From Fuscibacter oryzae (GTDB lineage Bacteria > Pseudomonadota > Alphaproteobacteria > Rhodobacterales > Rhodobacteraceae): a DNA stretch of 64,000 nt. The stretch lies in assembly GCF_016765795.1 (NCBI RefSeq), contig NZ_JAESVP010000013.1, positions 17,307 through 81,306 of the forward strand. Reading direction: 5' to 3'. The position numbers were made by a program, and so were the translations under genes. The notes beneath the pieces are model-generated. The model saw only the letters and a list, made by a program, of their open reading frames with translations, was not told the origin of the DNA and ran no database searches. Every line of letters begins with the position of its first letter. Position 1 is the stretch's first letter. Below, piece after piece: positions 25,373 through 36,789 of the stretch.

Positions 25373-26281
25373 ATGGAAAATCTGCGCAGCCTCTTGCCAT
25401 CGATCAACAGCCTTGTCGTCTTTGAAGCGGCGGGAAGGTTACCCAGCTTTACCGCCGCAGCCCGAGAGCTGCACATGACACAGGCGGCGGTGTCCTATGC
25501 CATTGCGCGGCTTGAGGAACATCTGGGCACCGCGCTTTTCCTGCGCGAACACCGGCGCATCCGGCTGAGCGAGGCGGGAGAACGCTTTCACGCCGATGTG
25601 TCCATCGGGCTTTCGCATATTCAGCGATCAGCGCAGAACCTGCGGGCGGCGGCAACCGGGGATCATGTAACCCTGTCCTGTTCGACCGCTTTTGCGGCGT
25701 TCTGGATGGTGCCGCGTATGGCACAGTTTCGCCAAGATCTGCCTCATATCGATTTGCGCATCCAGACGGCGGATCGCGACCTTGACCTTGTGGGCGAGGG
25801 TATCCCCTTGGCCGTGCGGGGCGGGAACCCCTCGGAGTGGCCGCAATATCTGGCCAAACCGCTTGCGGCGGAAGAGATCTTCCCGGTTTGCGGGCCGGGC
25901 TATCTTTTGGGTCGCGAGATGCCGAAGCAAGAGGCGGATCTGCTGGACCACCAGCTTATCCATCTGGAAGAGCCGTTCCGATCTGCGGCGACGTGGCGCG
26001 ATTGGTTTGCGGCCGCCGGGATCGAGGGGCGAAGAATCCCGAAGGGGTTGCAGATCAACGACTATGTTCTGGTGATTCAATCTGTCATGGCAGGGCAGGG
26101 CGTAACGCTGGGTTGGCGGCATCTGGTCGAAGGGCTGGTGGCCAGCGGAGTCCTGGTTCGCCTGACCAGCCATGTCCTGACGACAGGGATGCAGTTCCAC
26201 GTCATCTGGCCCCGCGATGTTGCCCTGAGCCGCGTTGCACAAGAGGTGCGCGACTGGCTTCTGGCCCAGACGCTCGCGTAA
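25373..26281 (+). CDS. LysR-family transcriptional regulator (GcvA-like)
   Basis: A 302-residue LysR regulator with the N-terminal helix-turn-helix (PSFTAAARELHMTQAAVSYAIARLEEHLG) and a periplasmic-binding-like effector domain. The form AVSYAI with LFLREHRRIRLSEAG is typical of the GcvA branch. It is divergent from the MttB/oxygenase pair with a 92-base intergenic region, which holds the near-inverted arms ATAAATCAAG (25295-25304) and CTTGATAAAT (25356-25365). It probably activates that pair; the effector is unknown. Confidence 0.88.
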   Translation: MENLRSLLPSINSLVVFEAAGRLPSFTAAARELHMTQAAVSYAIARLEEHLGTALFLREHRRIRLSEAGERFHADVSIGLSHIQRSAQNLRAAATGDHVTLSCSTAFAAFWMVPRMAQFRQDLPHIDLRIQTADRDLDLVGEGIPLAVRGGNPSEWPQYLAKPLAAEEIFPVCGPGYLLGREMPKQEADLLDHQLIHLEEPFRSAATWRDWFAAAGIEGRRIPKGLQINDYVLVIQSVMAGQGVTLGWRHLVEGLVASGVLVRLTSHVLTTGMQFHVIWPRDVALSRVAQEVRDWLLAQTLA

Positions 26282-26479
26282 GGGCAGAAGCCGCGCCGTC
26301 GGGTCTGGCTACCGGCTATGGTTGACCTTGCCAGATCTGATTGTCGCCACCGCCCCGCCGCTTCAGCCCGTCATTTCGCCCCCACTGTCAGTGGGTGAAT
26401 GCAGACATGGCTGTGGACGGGGCATTTCGGGGCTGTCGCAAGTGCTGGCGACAGGATTGCGATCAGATCAGCGGGGTGG

Positions 26480-27022
26480 TCACACCGTAATCTGCCGCCA
26501 CTCTCCGGGGGCCAGCCCCTCCAGCGTCCAGTCGCCCACGCGCCAGCGGATCAGCCGCAGGGTCGGGTGGCCTGCGGCGGCGGTCATGCGGCGGACCTGA
26601 CGGTTTCGCCCCTCGCGGATCGTCAGCTCCAGCCAGCAATCGGCCACGGTCTGGCGCACCCGGATCGGCGGATTGCGCGGCCACAGCCAAGAGGGCGCAT
26701 CAATCAGCCGGGCGCGGGCAGGCAGGGTCAGCCCGTCCTTCAGCATGACGCCCCCCGACAGCGCGGCCAGTGACGCCGCATCCGGCACGCCTTCGACCTG
26801 CGCCAGATAGGTCTTTTCCGTCTTGTGCTTTGGGTCGGCGATCCGGGCCTGCAACCGACCGTCATCGGTCAGCACCACCAGCCCCTCGCTGTCGCGGTCC
26901 AGCCGACCGGCGGGATAGACATCCTTCAGCGGCACGAAATCGGCCAAGGTCTGTCGCCCTTCGCCATCGGTGAACTGGCACAGGACATCATAGGGTTTGT
27001 TCAGCAGGATGATTTTTGCCAT
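26480..27022 (-). CDS. rluE: RsuA/RluE-family pseudouridine synthase
   Basis: A 180-residue pseudouridine synthase lacking an S4 domain, as in RluE, which modifies 23S rRNA. It starts [12 protein letters not shown], carries the catalytic aspartate in [14 protein letters not shown] and ends with the conserved [11 protein letters not shown] and [13 protein letters not shown]. The absence of an N-terminal S4 domain and the length favour RluE over RsuA or RluB. It is transcribed alone. Confidence 0.85.
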   Translation of the reverse strand: MAKIILLNKPYDVLCQFTDGEGRQTLADFVPLKDVYPAGRLDRDSEGLVVLTDDGRLQARIADPKHKTEKTYLAQVEGVPDAASLAALSGGVMLKDGLTLPARARLIDAPSWLWPRNPPIRVRQTVADCWLELTIREGRNRQVRRMTAAAGHPTLRLIRWRVGDWTLEGLAPGEWRQITV

Positions 27023-27060
27023 GGCGGGGGCATAGCACGCCCCGCCATGGCCCGAAAGCG

Positions 27061-27555
27061 TCAGGCTTGTTTGGCCAGGCCGCCGGCGATCTTTTCCGAC
27101 ACAAGGCCAAAGACATTGCCCACGATCAACGAGGCCAGCACCACCGCCGCCGCCTTGATCGTGGCCCCGGCATCGGCAATCGCCACGCCCGTCAGCAGGC
27201 AGAAGGCCGCGGTCGAGGCATAGCCGTAAACCGCCGCCGGAATGGTCGCCAGTTGCGGGAGATGCGCGCCCATGACCAGAATGACCACCGACACCCCGAC
27301 GATCAGCGACGTGACCAGAACCGACCCGCCGACCGTGCCCACCACGATCAGCGCCAGCGCCGCGACCACGACGCCCCAGACATGGTTGGTGGCCGATTTG
27401 ACCAGCCCGTCACCCTTGCCGCCCGAGTGGTAAAAGCTGCCCCAGCCGATGAACAGCGCCCAGACCTGCAGGCCCAGCGGCGTGCCGAGGCAAAGGTAGG
27501 TGGCCACGGCGGCCAAGGCGCCGATGGATATGGCCAGTGCGGTGATGATGTGCAT
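27061..27555 (-). CDS. DUF1097-family inner-membrane protein
   Basis: A 164-residue hydrophobic protein with about five membrane segments ([19 protein letters not shown], the [13 protein letters not shown] region, [18 protein letters not shown], and two further). It resembles the DUF1097 family, and no biochemical role is established. The ATG at 27555 follows GAGAGGGA; the frame extends further without conserved sequence. It lies between rluE and eno, both on the same strand but with separate spacing. Confidence 0.75.
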   Translation of the reverse strand: MHIITALAISIGALAAVATYLCLGTPLGLQVWALFIGWGSFYHSGGKGDGLVKSATNHVWGVVVAALALIVVGTVGGSVLVTSLIVGVSVVILVMGAHLPQLATIPAAVYGYASTAAFCLLTGVAIADAGATIKAAAVVLASLIVGNVFGLVSEKIAGGLAKQA

Positions 27556-27718
27556 GTGTCCCTCTCTCCCATTGCCGCCTGTTTTCGGCGGATGGGCGCA
27601 GGGTGGGTTCGGGCGGCATTTGCCGACAATCGCACCAAAGTCTCTACGACCGTGAACGGATGCGGGGCAAAGCCGGAACCTTGCGGCTGGCATGGTCGTA
27701 GATGCAGGCGCGGCAATG

Positions 27719-27742
27719 AAAACGGGCACCCGGAGGTGCCCG
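27719..27742 (-). terminator. Rho-independent terminator of enolase gene
   Basis: Read on the minus strand, CGGGCACC and GGTGCCCG (27735-27742 and 27723-27730) pair as an 8-base-pair stem with a 4-base loop, followed by TTTT. It lies about 30 bases after the enolase stop codon. Confidence 0.8.
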
Positions 27743-27773
27743 CAAATGTCTTTGAAAATCCTGGGCGCTGGCC

Positions 27774-29105
<1,332 letters not shown>

Positions 29106-29208
29106 CTAGGGAAAGGGCAAGATAGTGGCATCATGTTAGCGCCAACGGAAACCCGCCGCTGCGGCGTATCATTGGTAGGCAAGGCCCAAGACAAGGATGT
29201 GACAGGCG

Positions 29209-30027
29209 ATGACCCAGGATGATGACGGCAGTTTCAGACAGGACCATGCGCGGCTGTGGGGGCGGCGGGCGGCCTTGGGCGCGCTGGTGGCGGGGGCTGC
29301 CGGGGCAGGGTGGTGGTTCACAGGCCCGCCCGGACAGTCCGAGCCGAACCTGGCCGCGACGGGGGCCGATGGTGCCGCCTGTCTGAAGCTGCCGGAGGAA
29401 ACCAACGGCCCCTATCCTGCCGATGGCACCAACCGCCTGAACGGGGCCACGGTGAATGTGCTGACCGAAAGCGGCGTGATGCGGCGCGACCTGCGGCCCA
29501 GTTTCGGCGGGCTGACCTCGGTGGCCGATGGTGCGCTGCTGGAGCTGGAGATTCGACTGGTTGACGTAAAGGCCGCCTGTGCGCCCCTGGCTGGGCTGGC
29601 GGTTTATCTGTGGCATTGCGATGCGGCGGGGGACTATTCGATATATGGGCGTGCCGAGGCGAATTACCTGCGCGGCCTTCAGGAAAGCGACGCCTCTGGC
29701 GTCGTGCGGTTCACCACGATCTTTCCCGGAACCTATCAGGGCCGCTGGCCGCATATCCATTTTGAGGTCTTTGCCTCGGCCTCGGCGGCGGTTTCGGGGA
29801 CGGCGGCGTTGCTGACTTCGCAGATCGCGATGCCGGGGGCGGCGGCGCAGGCGCTGTATCTGGCCGATGCGCGCTATGCTGGCAGCATTGCCCCGTTGGC
29901 CGGGGTGACGTTCGAAGGGGATTGGATTTTTGGCGACAACACCCCCGAACAACGGGCGGCGCAACTGATGCGGCTGTCGCCGGGGGGTGTGGACGGCTTG
30001 GTGACTGTGGGCGTATTGCGCGCCTAG
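29209..30027 (+). CDS. Intradiol ring-cleavage dioxygenase-like protein with N-terminal anchor
   Basis: A 272-residue protein. Residues about 18-42 hold a twin-arginine-like sequence (WGRRAALGALVAGAAGAGWW), suggesting Tat export or a membrane anchor. The rest resembles intradiol dioxygenases (protocatechuate 3,4-dioxygenase beta fold), with PYPADGTNR, YLWHCDAAGDYSIYG, FPGTYQGRWPHIHFEV, providing candidate tyrosine and histidine iron ligands. Such anchored relatives are common and mostly uncharacterised; an aromatic substrate is not certain. It stands alone and ends convergently with a transporter gene by a 4-base overlap. Confidence 0.78.
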   Translation: MTQDDDGSFRQDHARLWGRRAALGALVAGAAGAGWWFTGPPGQSEPNLAATGADGAACLKLPEETNGPYPADGTNRLNGATVNVLTESGVMRRDLRPSFGGLTSVADGALLELEIRLVDVKAACAPLAGLAVYLWHCDAAGDYSIYGRAEANYLRGLQESDASGVVRFTTIFPGTYQGRWPHIHFEVFASASAAVSGTAALLTSQIAMPGAAAQALYLADARYAGSIAPLAGVTFEGDWIFGDNTPEQRAAQLMRLSPGGVDGLVTVGVLRA

Positions 30028-30905
30028 GCCTGACGCAGTCGGCGCGCACGCTCACGGGCAAAGGCGTAAAGGCCAGAGCCGACCACGAGCGCGGCCCCGA
30101 TCAGGGTGGATGGCCCCGGCCGTTCACCCAGAAAGATCATCGCGACAACCATGGCAAAGACCAGCCGCGTATAGCGGAAGGGGGCCACCACCGACACCTC
30201 GCCCAGCCGCATCGCCGCGACCACGGCGTAATAGCCGAACAGCCCGGTCAGCAAGGCACCCGACAGCCCCAGCCACTGGCCCGGTGTGGGCGGCACAAAG
30301 CTGTCGCCCATCAGGCCCATCAGCCCGATCCCCGCTGGCACCAGCCCCAGATAGGCCCAGGCCGCCACCTGAAACGTGCCGATCCGCGCCGGCATCACCC
30401 GCGTCGCCAGATCGCGAGAAGCCAGAACCACAACGCAGGCCACGGTAAAAAGGCCGGTCGGATCAAACCCGGCATCCCAGGGGGACAGGATCACCATCAC
30501 CCCGGCAAACCCCACAAGAATAGAGGTCCAGCGCCGCCAGCCCACGGTTTCGCCCAGAAACAGCGCTGCCCCCGCAGTAACGACAAGCGGAGAGGCCTGA
30601 AGCAGCGCCGATGTCATCGACAAGGGCGCATAGGCCAGCGCGATGATGTAGAATATTGCCGCCGCTGCCTCTGACAGCGTGCGCAGCAAGGGCACGCCGC
30701 GCAGGGCATCGCGCGACAACACGGGCTGGCGTTTTGATGCGGCCAGCAGCCAGAACACCACTGCCCCTGCCGCCCCGGTCAGCGCCAGCACCTGTCCGGG
30801 GGGCAGCGCCTCGGCAGCGCGCTTGAGGAACAGGTCTTCAATGGCAAAGAACGCCATCGAGCCGGTCATCAAAGCGGCGGCGCGGGTGTTTTCGGCGGCG
30901 CTCAC
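30024..30905 (-). CDS. EamA/DMT-superfamily transporter
   Basis: A 293-residue inner-membrane protein with ten predicted hydrophobic segments arranged as two EamA repeats; the typical second-repeat end LVFAMVVAMIFLGERPGPSTLIGAALVVGSG is visible as FLGERPGPSTLIGAAL. The start overlaps the end of the Fur-family gene by ATGA-type overlap (30902-30905), so the two are co-transcribed. Such carriers export metabolites or amino acids. The substrate cannot be told. Confidence 0.85.
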   Translation of the reverse strand: MSAAENTRAAALMTGSMAFFAIEDLFLKRAAEALPPGQVLALTGAAGAVVFWLLAASKRQPVLSRDALRGVPLLRTLSEAAAAIFYIIALAYAPLSMTSALLQASPLVVTAGAALFLGETVGWRRWTSILVGFAGVMVILSPWDAGFDPTGLFTVACVVVLASRDLATRVMPARIGTFQVAAWAYLGLVPAGIGLMGLMGDSFVPPTPGQWLGLSGALLTGLFGYYAVVAAMRLGEVSVVAPFRYTRLVFAMVVAMIFLGERPGPSTLIGAALVVGSGLYAFARERARRLRQA

Positions 30906-31321
30906 GTTTTGTCGGCTTTGGTCAGGGGAACCGCCAGCAGTTCCAGCCGGTGCCCGATCAGCCGGTATCCCAGACGCGCCGCGATCTTTTCCTGCAAGGC
31001 CTCAATTTCTGGGTCGATGAATTCGATGACCCGGCCAGAGGATACATCGATCAGATGGTCATGGTGGTCGCGCTCCGCATCCTCATAGCGCGCGCGGCCA
31101 TCACCGAATTCGACCTTTTCCAGAATCCCCGCCTCTTCCAGCAATTTGACGGTGCGGTAGACGGTCGCCAGCGAGATTTTCGGGTCTACGGCGCTGGCGC
31201 GGGCGTACAGCTCTTCCACATCGGGGTGATCTTCAGCCTCGCCGATGACGCGGGCCAGAATGCGGCGCTGGTCGGTCATCCGCAGGCCCCGTGCTTCGCA
31301 GCGGGCGATGATGTCGGTCAT
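30902..31321 (-). CDS. Fur/Mur-family metal-responsive regulator
   Basis: A 139-residue Fur-family protein with the DNA-binding helix region (RMTDQRRILARVI; SLATVYRTVKLLEEAGIL) and metal-binding motif RDHHDHLIDVSSG. It lacks the CxxC zinc pairs of enterobacterial Fur, as do alphaproteobacterial Fur/Mur proteins, which often respond to manganese. The ATG at 31321 marks the start of similarity; the open frame extends far upstream without conserved sequence. It is co-transcribed with an EamA transporter and divergent from another. Confidence 0.88.
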   Translation of the reverse strand: MTDIIARCEARGLRMTDQRRILARVIGEAEDHPDVEELYARASAVDPKISLATVYRTVKLLEEAGILEKVEFGDGRARYEDAERDHHDHLIDVSSGRVIEFIDPEIEALQEKIAARLGYRLIGHRLELLAVPLTKADKT

Positions 31322-31453
31322 GGGCCACCCCCTTTTGGCCCGATTAGCGAAAAGCCGCTGCGGGTGCCAGCGGTTTCGGGCTGGCCATTGGCTTCGCCTC
31401 GCCTTGACTCTGCCGGGCCGCAGGCAAAGGGTGCGGCCCGCGAACAGGGGGCG

Positions 31454-32335
31454 ATGATGCGCAAGGATCGGCTGGACGGAACGGGCCTTGCGGCGCTTTT
31501 GGGAATCACCCTGCTGCTGGCGGCGAACCAGATCATCATCAAGGATGCCAACCGCGGTTTGCAGCCGGTGTTCTTTGCCGGGGCACGGTCGGTTCTTGCT
31601 ACCGGATTCGTCTGGCTGTGGCTGCGCCACCGGGGGCTGACGGGCCGGGTACGCCGCGCCGATCTGGTGCCCGGACTGTGGATTGGCGCGATTTTCGCGG
31701 TAGAGTTCATGGCGCTGTTTCTGGCGCTGGACCTGACGGCGGTCAGCCGCGCCTCGATCATCTTTTATTCCATGCCGGTGTGGATGGGTCTGCTGGCCCA
31801 TTTCGGCCTGCCGGGGGAACGGCTGACCCCGGTGCGTGCGGTGGGCCTTGCCATGGCCTTTGCCGGCACCGCTTGGGCGATCCTGTCGCGCAGCCCCGGC
31901 GGGCATGGCAACATCTGGGGTGATCTGTGCGCGCTGGTCGGGGCCTGGGGCTGGGCGGGCACCGCGTTTCTGGCCCGCAAGACCCGGCTGCGCGAAGCAG
32001 GGCCAGAGGCTCAACTGTTCTGGATGGTGGCTGTATCAGGCCCGATCATGCTGTTGTTGGCCCCGGCCTTTGGTCCCTTGCTGCGCGATATTCAGCCGCA
32101 CCATTGGGTTTGGCTGGTGTTGCAGGCGCTGGTGGTGGTGACTGGCGGTTTCATCAGTTGGCTGTGGCTGCTGTCGGTCTACCCGACGGCGACGGTGGCC
32201 AGCTTTTCCTTCCTGACACCCTTGTTCGCGATGGCGCTGGGCGTGCTGATTTACGGCGAAACGCTGACATTGCCGCTTTTGGGGGCGGCGGTGCTGGTGG
32301 CGGGCGGAATCGTGCTGATCAACAGGCGGCGCTGA
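31454..32335 (+). CDS. EamA/DMT-superfamily transporter
   Basis: A protein of about 293 residues with two EamA repeats (LLLAANQIIIKDANRG in the first, FLTPLFAMALGVLIYGETL in the second) and ten hydrophobic segments. Two adjacent ATG codons (31454 and 31457) follow GGGGGC; the first is used. It is divergent from the Fur-family gene by 132 bases. It is probably a metabolite exporter in the inner membrane, substrate unknown. Confidence 0.85.
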   Translation: MMRKDRLDGTGLAALLGITLLLAANQIIIKDANRGLQPVFFAGARSVLATGFVWLWLRHRGLTGRVRRADLVPGLWIGAIFAVEFMALFLALDLTAVSRASIIFYSMPVWMGLLAHFGLPGERLTPVRAVGLAMAFAGTAWAILSRSPGGHGNIWGDLCALVGAWGWAGTAFLARKTRLREAGPEAQLFWMVAVSGPIMLLLAPAFGPLLRDIQPHHWVWLVLQALVVVTGGFISWLWLLSVYPTATVASFSFLTPLFAMALGVLIYGETLTLPLLGAAVLVAGGIVLINRRR

Positions 32336-32730
32336 CAGATTCGCCCCGGCCTTGCGGCAAAAGCTGAGGTGTCGCGTCCAAATCTGTGTGCGCCTTGGCT
32401 TTTCCGCCCGTATTCACGCGATGCCTGAACTGTGCGATCACGCCGCCGTGACGCCACCCATATGTTGCGCGAAAGCGTCAAGCACAAAATCTGGTGGATA
32501 ACCCAAAGAATCCCGTTGCGAGACACCAGTCTTTGCGACAGTTTGACGAAGTGGCCGACGACACCACCATATGTTGTGGCTGGGCAGGAATGATCTTCGA
32601 CAGATGCAGCGCCGGAAGTGCGGGCGCGGCGACCGGGGCCATAAAGGCTTCGGGCTATGAGATTTGTCTGCCTATCAAGGATTTCAACCGGACGGGGCGC
32701 GAAGCCCTGCCAAGCGGAGACGGGGCAGAG
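32336..32730. other. Upstream region of nrdJ
   Basis: No gene is supported, although the nrdJ frame is open back to 32494 without conserved sequence. A NrdR-box-like sequence CCACCATATGTTGTGG lies at 32564-32579, with weaker matches at 32482-32497 and around 32455-32470. No cobalamin riboswitch box was recognised. Confidence 0.45.
32564..32579. promoter_or_regulatory. Candidate NrdR box upstream of nrdJ
   Basis: CCACCATATGTTGTGG matches the NrdR consensus acaCwAtATaTwGtgt at about 12 of 16 positions. A weaker candidate is at 32482-32497 (about 11 of 16), but the pair is not at the usual three-turn spacing, so the call is tentative. Confidence 0.35.
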
Positions 32731-35700
32731 ATGAAGATCGAGCGCAAGTTCACGACCGAGGCTGGCGGCGCCTATGGTGAGATCGCCTTTACCAAGACCA
32801 CGTCAGAGATTCGCAATCCCGACGGCAAGGTGGTGTTCAAGAATGACGCGGTAGAGGTGCCGGAAGGCTGGAGCCAGGTTGCCAGTGACGTTCTGGCCCA
32901 GAAATATTTCCGCAAGGCGGGCGTGCCCGCGCGGCTGAAACGGGTGAAAGAGGCTGGCGTTCCGAAATTCCTGTGGCGCCAAGTGCCGGATGACGCGGCA
33001 CTGGCAGAACTGCCGCAAGATCAACGGATTGTCGGCGAAACCTCCGCCAAGCAGGTGTTTGACCGTCTGGCGGGTGCTTGGGCCTATTGGGGCTGGAAGG
33101 GTGGCTATTTCACCACCGAAGCCGACGCCAGCGCCTATTATGACGAAATGCGGTTCATGCTGGCCCGCCAGATGGCCGCGCCGAACAGCCCCCAGTGGTT
33201 CAACACCGGCCTGCATTGGGCCTACGGCGTCGATGGCCCGGCGCAGGGGCATTACTATGTCGATCACAAGACCGGCACGCTGACCAAATCCGAATCCGCC
33301 TATGAACACCCGCAGCCCCATGCCTGCTTCATCCAGTCGGTCAGCGATGATCTGGTGAACGAAGGCGGCATCATGGACCTGTGGGTTCGTGAGGCGCGGC
33401 TGTTCAAATACGGCTCGGGCACCGGCACCAACTTTTCATCGCTGCGGGGCGAGGGCGAAAAGCTGTCGGGCGGCGGCAAGTCGTCGGGCCTGATGGGCTT
33501 TTTGAAAATCGGCGACCGGGCTGCTGGCGCGATCAAGTCGGGCGGCACCACGCGCCGCGCGGCCAAGATGGTGATCTGCGACATGGATCACCCCGATGTC
33601 GAACAGTTCATCAATTGGAAGGTGATCGAGGAGCAGAAGGTTGCCAGCCTCGTCGCCGGGTCCAAGGCGCATGAGCTGAAACTGAACGAAATATTCTCGG
33701 CCATTCGTCAGTGGGATGGCTCGGCCGAAGATTCTGTTGATCCGGCGAAAAACCCGGCGCTGAAGGCGGCGATCAAATCGGCCAAAAAGGCCTTGATCCC
33801 CGACACATATACCAACCGCATCCTGCAATATGCCAAGCAGGGATTCACCAGCATCGAATTCCCGACCTATGACACCGATTGGGATTCCGAAGCCTATATC
33901 ACCGTCTCGGGCCAGAACTCGAACAACTCGGTCCGGGTGACCGATGCCTTCCTCAAGGCGGTCAAGAACGATGCCCCGTGGGAGCTGATCCGCCGCACCG
34001 ATGGCAAGGTCGCCAAGACCGTTTCGGCGCGCGAATTGTGGGACCAGATCGGCCATGCCGCCTGGGCCTGCGCCGATCCCGGCATCCAGTTCCACGATTC
34101 GGTCAACGCCTGGCACACCTGCCCGGCGGACGGGCCGATCCGGGGTTCCAACCCGTGTTCGGAATACATGTTCCTTGATGATACGGCCTGCAACCTGGCC
34201 TCGATGAACCTGCTGACCTTCTTCCATGACGGCAAGTTCGATGCCGAAGGCTATGTTCATGCCAGCCGTTTGTGGACAGTCACGCTGGAAATCAGCGTGA
34301 TGATGGCGCAGTTCCCGTCAAAGGAAATTGCACAACTGTCCTATGACTTCCGCACCCTGGGTCTTGGCTATGCCAATATCGGCGGTCTGCTGATGAACAT
34401 GGGCCTTGGCTATGACAGCCGCGAAGGCCGTGCCCTGTGCGGCGCGCTGACCGCGATCATGACCGGCGTTGCCTATGCCACCAGCGCCGAAATGGCGAAA
34501 GAGCTGGGGCCGTTTGCTGGCTATGCCCGCAACGCCGAGCACATGCTGCGCGTCATCCGCAACCACCGTCGCGCCGCGATGGGCGAGACCAAGGGCTATG
34601 AGGGCGTGAACGTCAATCCGGTCGCGCTGGACGCCGCAGGATGCCCCGACAAGGCCTTGGCCCAACTGGCAAAATCGGCTTGGGATGAGGCGCTGGCGCT
34701 GGGTGAGGCCCACGGCTATCGCAACGCCCAAACCACCGTGATCGCGCCGACTGGCACCATCGGTCTGGTGATGGATTGCGACACCACGGGGATTGAGCCG
34801 GACTTTGCGCTGGTCAAGTTCAAAAAGCTGGCGGGCGGCGGCTATTTCAAGATCATCAACCAGTCGGTTCCAGCGGCGCTGGAGATGCTGGGCTACCGCA
34901 CCAGCGAAGTGGCCGAGATCATTTCTTACGCCGTGGGCCATGGCACCTTGGGCAACTGCCCCGGCATCAACCACACCGCGCTGATCGGCCATGGTTTCGG
35001 CCCGCGCGAGATTGAAAAGATCGAAGGCGCGCTGCCCTCGGCCTTTGACATCCGGTTCGTGTTCAACCAGTGGACGTTGGGCGAAGATTTCTGCAAGCAG
35101 ACCCTTGGCATCCCCGCCGAAAAGCTGGCTGACCCGACCTTTGATCTGCTGAAGCACCTTGGCTTCACCAAAGCGCAGGTCGATGCCGCCAATGACCATG
35201 TTTGCGGCACGATGACACTGGAAGGCGCGCCATTCCTGAAGGCGGAACATCTGTCGGTCTTCGACTGCGCCAACCCTTGCGGCAAGACCGGCAAGCGGTT
35301 CTTGTCGGTGGACAGCCACATTTACATGATGGCGGCGGCGCAATCGTTCATCTCGGGGGCGATCTCCAAGACGATCAACATGCCGAATTCGGCCTCGATC
35401 ACCGAGGTTCTGGCGGCCTATGAACTGTCGCATTCACTGGGCATCAAGGCCAACGCCATCTACCGCGACGGGTCGAAACTGTCGCAACCGCTGGCTTCGG
35501 CACTGATCGAGGATGACGAGGAGGCCGAGGAAATCCTCGCCACCGGGTCGTTGCAGGAAAAGGCGGCGGTGATTGCCGAGAAGATCGTTGAAAAGGTGAT
35601 CATCAAGGAAATCATCCGCACCAACCGCGAAAAGCTGCCCGAGCGGCGCAAGGGCTATACCCAGAAAGCCATTGTCGGCGGGCACAAGGTTTACCTGCGC

Positions 35701-36378
35701 ACCGGCGAATATGGTGACGGGCGGCTGGGCGAGATTTTCATCGACATGCACAAGGAAGGTGCGGGCTTCCGCGCCATGATGAACAACTTTGCCATCGCGG
35801 TGTCGGTTGGCCTGCAATACGGCGTGCCGCTGGAAGAGTTTGTTGAGGCCTTCACCTTCACCCGCTTTGAACCGGCGGGCATGGTGCAGGGCAATGACAG
35901 CATCAAGAATGCCACCTCGATCCTGGACTATATCTTCCGCGAACTGGCGATTTCCTATCTGGACCGCACCGATTTGGCCCATGTGAAGCCGCAAGGCGCC
36001 TCGTTCGATGATCTGGGCCGGGGCGATGACGAGGGCAAGCGCAACTTTGCCGAAGTCACCGACAATGCGGCGTCGAAATCGCTGGAGATGCTGAAGTCGA
36101 TCAGCTCCACCGGATATCTGCGCAAACGTCTGCCGCAAGAACTGATGGTGTTCCAGGGCGGTATGGCATCGACCGGCACCGAAACCGGCTTTGCCGCGAT
36201 GGTGGTGGAAACCTCGACCGCGCTGGCCTCTGGCACCGTCAGCATGGATGCCCGGACCAAGGCGAAGATGCAGGGCTATGAGGGCGACCCCTGCGGCGAA
36301 TGCGGCAACTACACGCTTGTGCGCAACGGCACCTGCATGAAGTGCAACACCTGTGGCGGGACCACGGGGTGTAGCTGA
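32731..36378 (+). CDS. nrdJ: Adenosylcobalamin-dependent (class II) ribonucleotide reductase
   Basis: A 1215-residue class II reductase of the long alphaproteobacterial type. It shows [35 protein letters not shown], the active-site stretch [18 protein letters not shown], and a cysteine-rich C-terminal tail ([23 protein letters not shown]) that probably binds zinc and relays reducing equivalents. ATG 32731 follows GGAG and begins the conserved N-terminus (MKIERKFT). It makes deoxyribonucleotides with or without oxygen but needs B12. A strong terminator follows, so it is transcribed alone. Confidence 0.97.
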   Translation: MKIERKFTTEAGGAYGEIAFTKTTSEIRNPDGKVVFKNDAVEVPEGWSQVASDVLAQKYFRKAGVPARLKRVKEAGVPKFLWRQVPDDAALAELPQDQRIVGETSAKQVFDRLAGAWAYWGWKGGYFTTEADASAYYDEMRFMLARQMAAPNSPQWFNTGLHWAYGVDGPAQGHYYVDHKTGTLTKSESAYEHPQPHACFIQSVSDDLVNEGGIMDLWVREARLFKYGSGTGTNFSSLRGEGEKLSGGGKSSGLMGFLKIGDRAAGAIKSGGTTRRAAKMVICDMDHPDVEQFINWKVIEEQKVASLVAGSKAHELKLNEIFSAIRQWDGSAEDSVDPAKNPALKAAIKSAKKALIPDTYTNRILQYAKQGFTSIEFPTYDTDWDSEAYITVSGQNSNNSVRVTDAFLKAVKNDAPWELIRRTDGKVAKTVSARELWDQIGHAAWACADPGIQFHDSVNAWHTCPADGPIRGSNPCSEYMFLDDTACNLASMNLLTFFHDGKFDAEGYVHASRLWTVTLEISVMMAQFPSKEIAQLSYDFRTLGLGYANIGGLLMNMGLGYDSREGRALCGALTAIMTGVAYATSAEMAKELGPFAGYARNAEHMLRVIRNHRRAAMGETKGYEGVNVNPVALDAAGCPDKALAQLAKSAWDEALALGEAHGYRNAQTTVIAPTGTIGLVMDCDTTGIEPDFALVKFKKLAGGGYFKIINQSVPAALEMLGYRTSEVAEIISYAVGHGTLGNCPGINHTALIGHGFGPREIEKIEGALPSAFDIRFVFNQWTLGEDFCKQTLGIPAEKLADPTFDLLKHLGFTKAQVDAANDHVCGTMTLEGAPFLKAEHLSVFDCANPCGKTGKRFLSVDSHIYMMAAAQSFISGAISKTINMPNSASITEVLAAYELSHSLGIKANAIYRDGSKLSQPLASALIEDDEEAEEILATGSLQEKAAVIAEKIVEKVIIKEIIRTNREKLPERRKGYTQKAIVGGHKVYLRTGEYGDGRLGEIFIDMHKEGAGFRAMMNNFAIAVSVGLQYGVPLEEFVEAFTFTRFEPAGMVQGNDSIKNATSILDYIFRELAISYLDRTDLAHVKPQGASFDDLGRGDDEGKRNFAEVTDNAASKSLEMLKSISSTGYLRKRLPQELMVFQGGMASTGTETGFAAMVVETSTALASGTVSMDARTKAKMQGYEGDPCGECGNYTLVRNGTCMKCNTCGGTTGCS

Positions 36379-36400
36379 GCCACTGGCACCGGAATTATTG

Positions 36401-36437
36401 CCCCTGTCCGCGGTGCGGGCAGGGGTTATCTTTTTTG
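36401..36437 (+). terminator. Rho-independent terminator of nrdJ
   Basis: CCCCTG (36401-36406) pairs with CAGGGG (36420-36425), the stem continues inward through a T-G pair and CCGC/GCGG with a 3-base loop, and TTATCTTTTTT follows. It lies 22 bases after the nrdJ stop. Confidence 0.9.
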
Positions 36438-36789
36438 CGGTCGAACCATCGTTCGCTTGATGAATTCGCCCGAGATAGCCGCCTTGGCGGTCAGGGCCGG
36501 ATTGCTTTTGCCGCAACGCCTGTCCGGGCGGGTCAGGAAACGCACTGCGTTTCCCCGTCCGTGCGGGACCTGTCCGTTAGAGACGTTTCCGCCAGAACAC
36601 CAAGAGGCCAGCGCCCGCCGGGGGCGGGTTGGGCGCTGGCCGGGCCTTTGAGCCCCGGCGGTGCAAATTGCACTTTCACCGCGTGGCGAAGGCAATGGCC
36701 GTCGCCAGATCGGGCTGGGGTGTATCTTTTTGCCCCTGCCGATTCCTGTCCCGCTTGCGGCGGGGGGCCGGGCACTGCGTTGTTGTCGC
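36438..36789. other. Intergenic region with a strong GC hairpin
   Basis: No gene is supported in the 350 bases between the nrdJ terminator and the response regulator stop. It holds a perfect 11-base-pair inverted repeat, GGCCAGCGCCC at 36606-36616 and GGGCGCTGGCC at 36631-36641, with further pairing possible in the loop. No T-run follows, so it is not an obvious terminator. Confidence 0.5.

Noticed and set aside
32336..32730. Cobalamin riboswitch before nrdJ
   Set aside because: No B12-box-like sequence or matching paired regions were found by eye in this stretch.
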